Assembly (NCBI GenBank): GCA_028875725.1
Contig: JAPPCR010000006.1
Coordinates: forward strand, 1,123,786 to 1,187,785
Origin: Acidobacteriota bacterium
Lineage (GTDB): Bacteria > Acidobacteriota > Thermoanaerobaculia > Multivoradales > Multivoraceae
Reading direction: 5' to 3'
DNA length: 64,000 bases
The notes below the pieces were generated by a model. That model saw nothing but the letters and a program-made list of their open reading frames with translations, searched no databases and had not been told where the DNA came from. Positions 16,979 through 26,084 of the stretch are shown here, in pieces (positions within the stretch are counted from its first letter, which is position 1; each line of letters starts with the position of its first letter). The translations under genes were made by a program, and so were the position numbers.

Positions 16979-18148
16979 TCAGCTCTCTGGAGGCCGGATC
17001 AGAGCCTTGAACAGCTCTGCCGGCCGCGCCAGGGCGCCAGGAAACCCCGTCAGCAGGATGACGGCTCTCTCTCCGCGCAGATCGGCCCGTAGCCGGGTAT
17101 CGGCGAACTCCGATTCGATCGCACACGGAAGCGTGCTTGTTGCGGTCAACTCTTCGGCACGAGTCTGGACGAGATCCCAGCACACACGGCCGAGCGGAGG
17201 ATTCGTGGCTCTGTAGGCTGAGTCGGGGCCGGACTCCGGGGGTTCCATAATGATGCTCCCCGGCCCGCCGGGTACGTGGCGAACAAAGAAGTAGATGTTC
17301 CCCGACCCGTCAGCCAGAGCCTCGTCGATCACTCTCCGGCGTGCCAGCCACCCAACCGTGAACGCAGCGTCCCCGAGCATGAACCCCTTTTCCGGCTCCA
17401 GGCCACAGCCTGCGTCGGCTGTGAAGGTATCCGTGGCCAGGCTCTCAACGAGTTCGCCCGACCGGTCGTAGACGAACACGCCCGGTTCGAGTCCGGGCAC
17501 GACGAGGATCCGCTCGTCCGAGATGAAGCGGATCACGGACACCTCAGCGTGCCAGCAATACCCCATGGTTTCCCCGCCGTCGCGCGTGGGCAGGAGGTTC
17601 CGCGGCTCCGGCTTGCCATCCTCGAACAGCCAGGAGATGTGGTCCCCCCAACCGCCGTCTTCGTTCCGGCTGAGGCCAACTACGGCCGTCCGGCCACCTC
17701 GTCGGTCCACATCGCCGACGATCTCGATGGCCTTCAGCGTGTCGAAACGGTCGCCACTCTTGAGATAGACGCCGAAGACGCCGCCGGCGAAGGCCACGCT
17801 TCCTGAACTGCTACCACCAATACGGGAGTAGCTTTCAAAGCCACGGTGATAGCCGTCGTTGCCCGCCAGCGAGGCTTCGAGGACGGCCTCGTCGACCCCG
17901 ATGCGCCACGAGTAGACCCCGCCTTCCTCAACTCCAAGACGCAGTTGATCTTCGTCCAGCCAACGAAGGTCCGCGGTGAGCGCCAGGGTCTCGGGCAGAC
18001 CGATTGGCTCCAGGCGCTCCAGCGTTGGGCTCTGACCTCCCAGCACCGCGGGGAAGCACGCGGCGAGCGTCACGGCACACCACAAAGCAACGGTCTCCAG
18101 CGGCCAACTCCGGCGGAGACGGCACGCCTCGTGATGCCCCAGCGTCAC
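16979..18148 (-). CDS. Secreted beta-propeller-like protein of unknown function
   Basis: 389 residues; a hydrophobic segment near residues 18-38 (ETVALWCAVTLAACFPAVLGG) is a signal peptide or lipoprotein-like anchor. The mature part alternates short beta-rich blocks (LRWLDEDQLRLGVEEGGVYSWRIG, VIRFISDERILVVPGLEPGVFVYDRSGELVESL) resembling WD40-like or 6-bladed propellers, but no family is recognised with confidence. The start overlaps the stop of the upstream small gene (ATGA), so the two are probably co-translated. Confidence 0.55.
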   Translation of the reverse strand: MTLGHHEACRLRRSWPLETVALWCAVTLAACFPAVLGGQSPTLERLEPIGLPETLALTADLRWLDEDQLRLGVEEGGVYSWRIGVDEAVLEASLAGNDGYHRGFESYSRIGGSSSGSVAFAGGVFGVYLKSGDRFDTLKAIEIVGDVDRRGGRTAVVGLSRNEDGGWGDHISWLFEDGKPEPRNLLPTRDGGETMGYCWHAEVSVIRFISDERILVVPGLEPGVFVYDRSGELVESLATDTFTADAGCGLEPEKGFMLGDAAFTVGWLARRRVIDEALADGSGNIYFFVRHVPGGPGSIIMEPPESGPDSAYRATNPPLGRVCWDLVQTRAEELTATSTLPCAIESEFADTRLRADLRGERAVILLTGFPGALARPAELFKALIRPPES

Positions 18149-18603
18149 GGAGCGGGAACTGGTTGCAGCGCAGAAACTGCAGAGCGAGGCACGTGACGAT
18201 GCGCCGGTCGTGGCCGCGGGTCGAGGGCATCGAACATGCCCTGATCTTCCGAACAGGCGCGCCTCACTCGGACGAACTCACCCACAGGGCTCAGGGGACC
18301 ACTCGCCTCGCTGCGAGCCAACCTACCGTCTCCAGCGTAAGGCGCTGGCAAGAGCGCGGCGAACTCAGTTCCCAGCGGGGGCGCTGGGCCGCCACCGTCC
18401 TGGCCCTTGTACACCACGACGGCTCCGACGCAGATCGAACACCCGCCGCCCCTCCCGGCGCAGGTCATGAATCGGTCCGACCAACTGGAGTCCGCGTAGT
18501 CGAAGCAATCGTCAATCGCATCCCCGGCGGCGGGCGCCACCGCGAGAACACATGAAAAGAGGAACGCGCTCACCGCGACACGCAACCACCCTGCCTTTGC
18601 CAT
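18145..18603 (-). CDS. Small secreted cysteine-containing protein
   Basis: 152 residues from the ATG at 18603, preceded at good spacing by AGGAGG. The signal peptide is AKAGWLRVAVSAFLFSCVLAVAPAAGD. The next part is Cys-rich (DDCFDY, MTCAGRGGGCSICVG). The last 60 residues are Arg/Pro-rich with little conserved character, so a frameshift in the second half cannot be excluded. It heads the leftward secreted-protein run. No family is recognised. Confidence 0.5.
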   Translation of the reverse strand: MAKAGWLRVAVSAFLFSCVLAVAPAAGDAIDDCFDYADSSWSDRFMTCAGRGGGCSICVGAVVVYKGQDGGGPAPPLGTEFAALLPAPYAGDGRLARSEASGPLSPVGEFVRVRRACSEDQGMFDALDPRPRPAHRHVPRSAVSALQPVPAP

Positions 18604-18831
18604 CCCAGAACCTCCTCTTGTCTGGTTCCCTCCGGTGCGTCGGGAACGCACTGTCCATGATTTGGCAGAATAGATGTAGCTTCGACGGACTGGCAACCTT
18701 CATTTGCAGGGGGCCATTTGCTCGTTGCGATTCCTTGCCCGAGGAGTGATATTGGTCGTCCCTCTCCGGCTGTCAACACTCATGACAGACAGGGAGAGGG
18801 ATGGAGGCTCAATTCACAAGGGAGATGCGAG

Positions 18832-19050
18832 ATGTCCGAGAAGACCCAGCCGCTACCTAAGAACACAGGGTGCATCCATGAAGGCTACTTCTTCATCTTC
18901 AAGTCCGGCGAAAAGTACCGTTGGCGGTACATGTTCGAAGGAAAGCGGGTCGTAACGAACGAGAAAGGGCGCGAGTCAAAGGAGGAGTGTCTGGCCGAGA
19001 TAAAGACGATGCGCGGTTGTGCAGGCGCCCCCGTCTACGAAGACGAGTAA
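18832..19050 (+). CDS. Small DUF1508/YegP-like protein
   Basis: 72 residues; ATG at 18832 with GGGAG upstream. The segment GYFFIFKSGEKYRWRYMFEGKRVVTNEKGRESKEECLAEIKTMR resembles a single YegP/DUF1508 repeat (aromatic strand, RWR, then KxxCLxxIxxM/V helix). The match is short and the function of the family is unclear. It is 48 bases upstream of the 19099 gene on the same strand. Confidence 0.5.
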   Translation: MSEKTQPLPKNTGCIHEGYFFIFKSGEKYRWRYMFEGKRVVTNEKGRESKEECLAEIKTMRGCAGAPVYEDE

Positions 19051-19098
19051 GCCCGGACGGCTCGGAGCCATTCACGACGAGAAGGTCGAAGGAGACCC

Positions 19099-19779
19099 AT
19101 GCCCCCGCCGCCGATAAGCGAAGCAGCCTTGAAACGAAGGATGCTGAGGGCATTGCTGGAGCGTCCAGGACAGCGGATGTCCTCTTGGCCTTTCCAGGAC
19201 GAGGAGGTGCCCGACGCATTTCAGTACAAAGCGATTCGCGACCTGATCGCTGATGCGCCGCGTGACGTCCAGGCCTTCGACGGCAGCCCGAAGGCCGAAA
19301 CAGACTCCGAGGAGAACGACAGCTACAAACCGAACGATGTGCGGCTGACCCGGTCAGGCATTGAGTGGGCGCGCGAGCACCTGTCGCAGGAATTGGCCGG
19401 GAGCTGGCAAGAACGGAGCAGCGACTACCTTGAAGCACTTCGGTCCATGGACAGTGATGACCGTAGGCGGTCGGTCGTGCCGGGTGCTTTCGACAACGGA
19501 ATGGCCGCAGTCAGCCGGCTTGTGCAGATGCCAGCAGTTCGGCACCTACTCAGTGTGTTCTCTTTCCTGGCTGGTGTGACGGAGGGCCTGACCCGGTCGA
19601 CATCGAGGAACTTCTGGTTCGCCTATGTGTGGCGTGCCGTGAAGATCGCGGTGGCGATCAAGCTGGCGTTGGCGGCGAGTTCTCTGTTGCCGTTTGGCGG
19701 GGAGCTACTGCGAGACGCAGCGCTTGGAATGATCGAGATTCTGGAAGAACTGACCGGGGGAGCTCCGGATACTGACTAG
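19099..19779 (+). CDS. Hypothetical protein with C-terminal membrane segment
   Basis: 226 residues, no family recognised. The N-terminal 100 residues look like a small winged-helix-type fold (LKRRMLRALLERPG...VRLTRSGIEWAREHL). This is followed by a charged linker and a hydrophobic stretch near residues 185-210 (AVKIAVAIKLALAASSLLPFGGELL) that could anchor it in the membrane. ATG at 19099 follows GAAGG. It may be co-transcribed with 18832-19050. Confidence 0.5.
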   Translation: MPPPPISEAALKRRMLRALLERPGQRMSSWPFQDEEVPDAFQYKAIRDLIADAPRDVQAFDGSPKAETDSEENDSYKPNDVRLTRSGIEWAREHLSQELAGSWQERSSDYLEALRSMDSDDRRRSVVPGAFDNGMAAVSRLVQMPAVRHLLSVFSFLAGVTEGLTRSTSRNFWFAYVWRAVKIAVAIKLALAASSLLPFGGELLRDAALGMIEILEELTGGAPDTD

Positions 19780-19942
19780 GTCCCTCCCCAAAGGAAGGCC
19801 TGGTTCGGAGACGCGGTCGTTAGGACCGAAGCGCCGTCACACCAGCCCCCACAAGACGGGGATGTAGCGTCCTGTCAGGCTGGAGGCAGGTCAACTTCGC
19901 TTCGTGACTGGGTGTAAGCCGGCTGGTAGCCTGCCCGCATCC

Positions 19943-21070
19943 ATGCCAAGACACGCTGCTGTTTCACTTCTCGGCCTCCTGACCGTCGCCTTCCTTGCGG
20001 CCTGCGGCGCTGACTCCGAGCCGGTAGAGCCGGCCGACCTCGCGATTGTCGGCGCCCGGCTCATCGACGGCACGGGCACCGAGCCCGTCGCCGATGCGGT
20101 CATCCTGATCGACGACGGCCGCGTCCGGGCGGTCGGCCCGAGCGACGCCGTCGAGGTGCCGGAGGGCACGGAAGTCGTCGACGCGGCCGGCAAGACGGTC
20201 ATCCCCGGCTTCGTCGACCTGCACGCCCACTACGGCGGCCCGGTGGAAGCCACCGAGCAGGCGCTGCGGTCGCAGCTCTACTACGGCGTCACCACGACCC
20301 GCAGTATTGGCTCGGACACCCCCGAGAAGGTGGCCCTGATGCTGGAGGCGCACGCCGGACGGCCGGATCTACCGCGCGCGTTCACTGCCGGCCTGGGCTT
20401 CTCCTACCCGGGCGGCTTCAACTCGGGCTTCACGAACACGCCGACGACGGAAGAAGAAGCGCGCGCGATGGTCCGCGAGCAGGCGGCCCTCGGTGTCCAC
20501 TTCAGCAAGATGTGGATCAACGAGGTCGCGGAACCCGGTTTGAAGATCCCGCCCGAGATCCGGGCCGCGATCGTCGACGAGTCGCACAAGAACGGGCTCA
20601 TCCCGGTTGCCCACATCAACGAGGAAGCCGACGGCATGCAGCTCCTCGAAGTCGGCCTGAACGAGTTCATGCACACCACTGTGCGTACGTTCGGACCCGG
20701 CGGCGGCGTGCCGATGGAGGACCCGGTGCCCAGCCAGGCGCTCCACGACCACGGCATCGAGGTGGCGCTCGGCACCGACAGCGGCACGCCGAACGTGCCG
20801 ATGGGATGGGGCACGCACCACGAGCTCGCGCTCTACGTCGAGGCCGGCCTGACGCCGATGGAGACTCTCGTTGCAGCCACGGCGACCGGCGCCGGCCGGG
20901 TGCCGCCGGTGGGCGAAGCGGACTTCGGAACGCTCACCGCAGGCATGAGCGCCGACCTGATCGTACTGAACGCCGATCCGCTGGCCGACATCCGGAACAC
21001 GCTGCAGATAGACCGCGTCATGCTGCGCGGCGAGTGGGTGGATCGCGACGCGCTGTTGCCGTCAGAGTAG
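19943..21070 (+). CDS. Secreted amidohydrolase lipoprotein
   Basis: 375 residues from the ATG at 19943 (MPRHAAVSLLGLLTVAFLAAC, lipobox LAAC); a GTG at 19904 would add 13 residues. Amidohydrolase features are a beta-sandwich start (IVGARLIDGTGTEPVADAVILIDDGRVRAVG), the HxH metal site in VIPGFVDLHAHYGG, a possible metal-bridging Lys in FSKMWINE, a His in PVAHINEEADG, and the catalytic Asp in LGTDSGTPN. It is somewhat short for the family (usually 410-450), with the stretch between EFMHTTVR and GIEVALGTDSG compressed. It probably hydrolyses a cyclic amide or ester outside the cytoplasm; the substrate is not inferable. Confidence 0.8.
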   Translation: MPRHAAVSLLGLLTVAFLAACGADSEPVEPADLAIVGARLIDGTGTEPVADAVILIDDGRVRAVGPSDAVEVPEGTEVVDAAGKTVIPGFVDLHAHYGGPVEATEQALRSQLYYGVTTTRSIGSDTPEKVALMLEAHAGRPDLPRAFTAGLGFSYPGGFNSGFTNTPTTEEEARAMVREQAALGVHFSKMWINEVAEPGLKIPPEIRAAIVDESHKNGLIPVAHINEEADGMQLLEVGLNEFMHTTVRTFGPGGGVPMEDPVPSQALHDHGIEVALGTDSGTPNVPMGWGTHHELALYVEAGLTPMETLVAATATGAGRVPPVGEADFGTLTAGMSADLIVLNADPLADIRNTLQIDRVMLRGEWVDRDALLPSE

Positions 21071-21179
21071 GGCGACGCTGCTCTGCGGCTCGCTGGCATT
21101 CGGCGCCTCGTTCTCGTCCGGCGTCGCCGTAGGTCAGGACGAGTCGACCCGGCCGACCCGAACGGCGGTCGTCACGGCG

Positions 21180-23300
21180 GTGTCGGAGCCGATCCTCCTC
21201 GACGGTGTCCTGGACGAACCGGCGTGGCAATCCTCGCCGCGGATCGGCAACCTGGTGCAACGCATCCCGACGGAGGGCGCCGAGCCGAGCGAGCGCACTG
21301 AGGTCACCCTGCTGCGCGACGCGGACCACCTCTACGTCGGCGTCATGTGCCACGACTCCGAGCCGGACCGGATCCTCGCGTCCCAGATGGCCCGCGACGC
21401 CTCGCTCAGGCCGGACGACTACGTCGAGCTCCTGCTCGATACCTTTCGCGATCAGAGCAACGCCTACTACTTCTCGACGAACCCGAACGGTGCTCTGGTC
21501 GACGGCCTCGTGTTCGCGAACGGCGAGACGAACGAAGATTGGGACGCCATCTGGAACGTCGCGACGAAGCGCTCGGACCAGGGCTGGAGCGCGGAGTTCG
21601 CCATCCCCTTCAAGAGCCTGAACTTCCCACCTGACGGCACGGTCTGGGGGTTCAACTTCAGCCGGAACATCCAGCGGAAGTTCGAGGAGGCCCGCTGGGC
21701 GGGCGCCCGTTTCGACGCGCAGTTCTACCAGGTCTCGGAGGCGGGGGAGATCACGGGTCTTGGAGGACTCGAACAGGGCCTCAGCCTGGACATCCGGCCG
21801 TTCGTCGCGGGGCGCTGGGACCACAGCGCCGCCGGCGACGACAGCCTGCGCGGCAAGCCGGGCCTCGATCTGTTCTACAACGTGACGCCCAATCTGAAGC
21901 TGACGGCCACCTTCAACACCGACTTTGGCGAAACGGAAGTCGACGCGCGCCAGATCAATTTGACTCGTTTCTCGATCTTCTTCCCCGAGAAGCGGTCCTT
22001 CTTCCTGCAGGATGCCGGCGTCTTCAACTTCGCGACCACCGGGGTCAGCCAGCCGGGAGGCATCCCCAGTACGGGAGCGGAGATCTTCCCCTTCTTCAGC
22101 CGCCGGATCGGACTGCTGAGAGGCCGGGAGGTGCCGCTCGACTACGGGCTCAAGCTGACGGGCAGGGTGGGACGGACGGAAGTCGGCGTGCTCAACGTAG
22201 GCAGCCGCGACACCTCGTTAGCCGCTGACCAGAGCATGTTCGTCGGACGGGTCCGGCAGAACTTCTGGCAGCAGTCCTACGTCGGCGCGCTCGTCACGAG
22301 CGGCAACCAGGCCCTCTCGAACGACGCCACCACGATGGGCGTGGATCTCCGCCTGGCCACCTCCGACATCCTGGGCAGCGGCCGGAACTTCGTCTTCAAC
22401 GCCTGGGGACTCGAGAGCGACAACGAGGGCACTTCTGGAGAAGGCACCGCGGACAACGATGCGTCGTTCGGCTTCGCGGCCGCGTTCCCGAACGACCGTT
22501 ACGACGCCCAGGTGCAGTGGCGCGAGATCCAGGAGAACTTCGATCCCGCGCTCGGATTCGTCCAGCGCCGCAACGTGCGCATGCTGCGGCTCGGCGCCAG
22601 CTTCAACCCGCGGCCGAAGAACCAGTGGCTGGGCATCCAGCAGATGTTCCACGACGTCTTCTACACGGAGTTCAAGCGGCTCGACAACGGCCTGGTCGAG
22701 AGCAGGGACTTCTACTTCACGCTCGTCGACTGGCACTTCCAGTCGGGCGACTCGCTGCACAGCCTGTTCGACGTGAACCCGACCTACGAGCGGCTGTTCG
22801 AGCCCTTCGAGATCTCCCCCGGCGTGGTTCTCCCGCCGGGCGAGTACGACTTCACCCCGCTCCGGATCTTCTTCATGTCGGCCCAGAAACGCAGGCTTCA
22901 GGGCAGTTTGGGGATCAACTTCGGCAGCTTCTGGTCGGGAGACGCCGAGACGGTCAGCGTGAGCCTCCGGTACTCCGCGCCGCCACGCCTGACGATCAGC
23001 GTGAACACGAGCCAGACGTTCGCGCGGCTGCCGCAGGGCGACTTCGTCGCCAGGATTCACCGGGCGGAGTTCAACTACGCCGTCTCGCCCAGGCTGTCCT
23101 TCGCGAACGTACTGCAGTTCGACAACCGCTCGGGGAACCTCGGCTTCCAGGGACGGGTGCGCTGGACCCTCGAGCCGGGCAACGACCTGTTCTTCATCTT
23201 CGGCCAGGGCTGGGTGCAGGAGGTGGGCGAGCGGGGAACCGACTTCAGGCAACAGGACTCGAAGCTGGCGGTGAAGGCGCAGTACACATTCCGCCTGTGA
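21180..23300 (+). CDS. DUF5916 outer-membrane protein with CBM9-like N-terminus
   Basis: 706 residues from GTG 21180. Residues about 1-165 form a CBM9-like sugar-binding module (ILLDGVLDEPAW...DDYVELLLDTFRDQSNAYYFSTNPNG). The rest is the DUF5916 part (KLTATFNTDFGETEVDARQINLTRFSIFFPEKRSFFLQDAGVFNF...FPFFSRRIGL) with beta-barrel-like alternation and a terminal AQYTFRL. About 35 in-frame codons upstream (from about 21078) encode a convincing signal peptide (LLCGSLAFGASFSSGVAVGQDE), but no ATG, GTG or TTG lies between them and the in-frame stop at 21009. Either translation begins at a rare codon such as CTG 21078, or a small indel has damaged the 5' end. Confidence 0.8.
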   Translation: MSEPILLDGVLDEPAWQSSPRIGNLVQRIPTEGAEPSERTEVTLLRDADHLYVGVMCHDSEPDRILASQMARDASLRPDDYVELLLDTFRDQSNAYYFSTNPNGALVDGLVFANGETNEDWDAIWNVATKRSDQGWSAEFAIPFKSLNFPPDGTVWGFNFSRNIQRKFEEARWAGARFDAQFYQVSEAGEITGLGGLEQGLSLDIRPFVAGRWDHSAAGDDSLRGKPGLDLFYNVTPNLKLTATFNTDFGETEVDARQINLTRFSIFFPEKRSFFLQDAGVFNFATTGVSQPGGIPSTGAEIFPFFSRRIGLLRGREVPLDYGLKLTGRVGRTEVGVLNVGSRDTSLAADQSMFVGRVRQNFWQQSYVGALVTSGNQALSNDATTMGVDLRLATSDILGSGRNFVFNAWGLESDNEGTSGEGTADNDASFGFAAAFPNDRYDAQVQWREIQENFDPALGFVQRRNVRMLRLGASFNPRPKNQWLGIQQMFHDVFYTEFKRLDNGLVESRDFYFTLVDWHFQSGDSLHSLFDVNPTYERLFEPFEISPGVVLPPGEYDFTPLRIFFMSAQKRRLQGSLGINFGSFWSGDAETVSVSLRYSAPPRLTISVNTSQTFARLPQGDFVARIHRAEFNYAVSPRLSFANVLQFDNRSGNLGFQGRVRWTLEPGNDLFFIFGQGWVQEVGERGTDFRQQDSKLAVKAQYTFRL

Positions 23301-23312
23301 CAGCATGCCGTC

Positions 23313-23921
23313 ATGAGCATTCTGACGATCATCATTCTGGCGGGCCTGGTCCTCCTCGCCATCATCTTCGGTGCGTCGCTGATAGGGACCTTCAACAAGC
23401 TCGTCACGCTGAAGAACCGCTACCAGAACGCGTTCGCGCAGATCGAGGTCCAGCTCAAGCGGCGCTACGACCTGATCCCGAACATGGTCGAGGTGGCGAA
23501 GGGCTACATGAGTCACGAGCGGGAAACGCTCGAGGCGGTGATCCAGGCCAGGAATATGGCGGCCGGCGGACTGGAGCAGGCCGCCGCGAATCCGGGCGAT
23601 GCCGCCGCGATCCAGGGCCTGGCGTCGGCAGAGGGCGTCCTCACCGGCACGCTCGGCCGCCTGTTCGCGTTGGCTGAGGCCTACCCGGATCTGAAGGCGA
23701 ACCAGAACATGATGCAGGTCAGCGAGGAACTGCGCTCGACCGAGAACAAGGTCGCGTTCGCGCGCCAGGCCTTCAACGATTCGGTGACCACGTACAACAC
23801 GTTCAAGCAGAGGTTCCCGGCCGTCATGGTCGCCGGGATGTTCGGTCACGGTCAGGACGCGACGCTGCTCGAGTTCGACAGCAAGGCGATCGCCGAAGCG
23901 CCGCAGGTCTCGTTCGAGTAG
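23313..23921 (+). CDS. lemA: LemA family protein
   Basis: 202 residues. A single N-terminal membrane segment (SILTIIILAGLVLLAIIFGASLIGTFNKLV) is followed by the LemA helical domain (LKNRYQNAFAQIEVQLKRRYDLIPNMVEVAKGYMSHERETLEAVIQARN ... AYPDLKANQNMMQVSEELRSTENKVAFARQAFNDSVTTYNTFKQRFPAVMVA). LemA is an inner-membrane protein with the domain on one side; its role is poorly known. It lies 12 bases after the DUF5916 gene and 33 before the M48 protease, the common LemA/M48 pairing. Confidence 0.93.
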   Translation: MSILTIIILAGLVLLAIIFGASLIGTFNKLVTLKNRYQNAFAQIEVQLKRRYDLIPNMVEVAKGYMSHERETLEAVIQARNMAAGGLEQAAANPGDAAAIQGLASAEGVLTGTLGRLFALAEAYPDLKANQNMMQVSEELRSTENKVAFARQAFNDSVTTYNTFKQRFPAVMVAGMFGHGQDATLLEFDSKAIAEAPQVSFE

Positions 23922-23954
23922 CGGTCCGGTTTCGCCGGTTCGGGCGACTGCGCG

Positions 23955-25880
23955 ATGGCCACCGACTTCTTTCAGCAGCAGGACGTAGCCCGGCGGGGAA
24001 CCGCCCGCCTCGTCGTGCTGTTTTCGCTGGCGGTGCTCGCGATCGTGGTTTCGGTCGAGGTGCTGCTGGCCGCCACGATGGGGTACTTCGGCCGCGATCC
24101 CGACACGGGCGCGATCGACTGGACGGCCGTCGGCGATCCGCGGTTGCTGATTCTGGCGACGCTTGGCACCCTGTTGTTGGTCGGCGGGGGGAGCCTCTAC
24201 AAGATCGCCCAGTTGCGTGGCGGCGGTCGCGTGATCGCCGAGGAACTGGGCGGCCGGCTCGTGGATGGGAGCACGTCGGACCCGGTCGAGCGGAGACTGC
24301 TCAACGTCGTCGAAGAGATGGCGATCGCCTCGGGAACGTCGGCGCCGCCGGTCTACATCATGGACGGCGAAGCGGGCATCAACGCGTTCGCCGCCGGCTT
24401 CGCTCCGCAGGACGCGGTCATCGGCGTCACGCGGGGAGCGGCGACGACCCTCGACCGTGACGAACTGCAGGGCGTGATCGCCCACGAGTTCAGCCACATC
24501 CTGAACGGCGACATGCGGCTGAACATCCGCCTGATCGGCCTGCTCCACGGCATCTTCCTCATCGGGATGATTGGCTACTTCATCCTGCGGATGTCGTTCT
24601 ACACCGGGGGCGGACGATCGAGGGACAACAAGGGGGCTTTGCCGATCCTGGCGCTCGGCGCCGGCCTCGCGATCGTCGGCTTCGCGGGCACTTTCTTCGG
24701 CAACATGATCAAGGCCGCAGTCAGCCGGCAGCGCGAGTTCCTGGCCGACTCCTCGGCCGTGCAGTTCACCCGCCACCCCGGGGGAATCGCCGGTGCGCTC
24801 AAGAAGATCGGCGGCTTCGCGACCGGCTCCAAGGTGGAGAACCCGAACGCGCCGCAGGCCAGTCACATGTTCTTCGGCCGGGCGACCTCCGGTTTCAGCG
24901 CGATGTTCTCGACGCACCCGCCGCTCGGGGAGCGGATCAGGCGGATCGACCCGTCATGGGACGGCGAGTTTCCGGAGCTGCCCGAGGCCGGCGACGGTGC
25001 CCCGGGCACGGTTGCTCCTCCAGGTGCCGCGGGCTTTGCGGGCGCCGAGGCCGGAGGGACCGGCAGTCCGAACCTCGCGAACGCAGTCAGCCAGGTCGGC
25101 CAGCCGACACCGGCGCACGTCGAGTACGCGGCGTCGTTGATCGACCGCCTGCCGGAGCCGGTCGTCGCGGCTGCACACGAGCCCTACGGCGCCCGCGCTC
25201 TCGTCTACGCGCTTCTGCTCGACCGTGATCCTGAACCGCGACGACTGCAGCTCGCTCACCTGGAGGCGGCGGCGGACGACGGCGTCTACGAAGAGACCGT
25301 GCGGCTGGCTCCGGTCGTCGAGCGCCTCGATCCGAGAGTGCGCTTACCCGTGCTCGAGATCGCTTTGCCCGCGCTCCGCAGCCTCACGTCGCGGCAGGTC
25401 GAGCGGTTCCAGGAGAACGTCGTGGCGCTTGTCGAGGCGGACGAGGTCATCGACCTGTTCGAGTGGTCGCTCCAGCGCATCCTGTTGCGAGACATGCAGG
25501 CGTCCTTCGGGAGATCGGGGCCGACGCGGGTACGGCATCGTTCGGCCGGCGCGGTGCGATCTCCCTTGGCCGTCCTCCTGTCGGTGCTTGCGTACGTCGG
25601 TAGTCGGGATCCCCAGGCGGCCGAACGGGCGTTCCTGGAAGGATGGCGAGTCCTGGCGCTTTCTGAGCAAAGGTTGCTCCCTCACCAGGAGTGTGGTTTC
25701 AGCGCGCTTGATGCGGCACTCGTGGAACTGGACCGGGCGGCGCCGCAGGTGAAGAAGCAGACGCTGGAAGCAGCAGTCGCCTGCATCACCGCGGACCGGG
25801 AGGTCACGGTGGAGGAGGGCGAGCTCCTGCGCGCCGTTGCGGCCTGGATCAACTGCCCGATGCCGCCGATCATCGGCTAG
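23955..25880 (+). CDS. M48-family membrane zinc metalloprotease
   Basis: 641 residues. Membrane segments occur near 15-40, 60-80, 195-215 and 230-255. The zinc site is HEFSH (about residues 177-181, in LQGVIAHEFSHILNGDMRLN), and the third ligand is in QREFLADSSAVQFTRHP, as in HtpX/M48 proteases. A C-terminal cytosolic extension of about 320 residues (after HPPLGERIRRIDP) is typical of the long LemA-linked M48 form. It probably cleaves damaged membrane proteins. The last codons (NCPMPPIIG) overlap the left copy of the 15-bp direct repeat flanking the inserted element, so its 3' end marks the integration point. Confidence 0.88.
   Translation: MATDFFQQQDVARRGTARLVVLFSLAVLAIVVSVEVLLAATMGYFGRDPDTGAIDWTAVGDPRLLILATLGTLLLVGGGSLYKIAQLRGGGRVIAEELGGRLVDGSTSDPVERRLLNVVEEMAIASGTSAPPVYIMDGEAGINAFAAGFAPQDAVIGVTRGAATTLDRDELQGVIAHEFSHILNGDMRLNIRLIGLLHGIFLIGMIGYFILRMSFYTGGGRSRDNKGALPILALGAGLAIVGFAGTFFGNMIKAAVSRQREFLADSSAVQFTRHPGGIAGALKKIGGFATGSKVENPNAPQASHMFFGRATSGFSAMFSTHPPLGERIRRIDPSWDGEFPELPEAGDGAPGTVAPPGAAGFAGAEAGGTGSPNLANAVSQVGQPTPAHVEYAASLIDRLPEPVVAAAHEPYGARALVYALLLDRDPEPRRLQLAHLEAAADDGVYEETVRLAPVVERLDPRVRLPVLEIALPALRSLTSRQVERFQENVVALVEADEVIDLFEWSLQRILLRDMQASFGRSGPTRVRHRSAGAVRSPLAVLLSVLAYVGSRDPQAAERAFLEGWRVLALSEQRLLPHQECGFSALDAALVELDRAAPQVKKQTLEAAVACITADREVTVEEGELLRAVAAWINCPMPPIIG
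25856..25870. repeat. Left copy of 15-bp direct repeat flanking the element
   Basis: CCCGATGCCGCCGAT here is identical to 61252-61266. It lies inside the last codons of the M48 gene, directly before the left inverted-repeat region. Confidence 0.6.
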
Positions 25881-25893
25881 GAATGTAGCGGAT

Positions 25894-25924
25894 TGCGAGA
25901 AACCCGGTACGAGGTGCTGCGAGA
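25894..25924. repeat. Left-end transposase-binding-type repeats L1 and L2
   Basis: L1 is TGCGAGAAACC at 25894-25904. L2 is TGCGAGA followed by GTCT at 25918-25928, 24 bp from L1. Both face the mirror-image pair at 61201 and 61225. Multiple spaced transposase-binding sites near each end are typical of Mu-type elements. Confidence 0.6.
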
Positions 25925-26084
25925 GTCTCCGTGCAGCAGCGGTTCGCCTGAGTACCGGTGAACACTCTGTTGACGACTGGAAGGCGGCGGGAGCGAGCAC
26001 TGCGACCTGGCGAGCCCCTCGGCCGGACGATTCGGGACGCCGGATCAGCGATGGACGTCCGCGTTCTCGCACTACCGTGCGGCC

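Noticed and set aside
22218..24917. Minus-strand open frame of 899 codons opposite DUF5916, lemA and M48 genes
   Set aside because: Spans three well-recognised genes and has no recognisable domain; antisense shadow.
25871..25893. Extension of the terminal inverted repeats outward to CATCGG next to the 15-bp repeat
   Set aside because: The match outside the core is patchy (25 of 34 overall) and overlaps the internally symmetric CCGATG/CATCGG of the direct repeat, so it may be coincidental.
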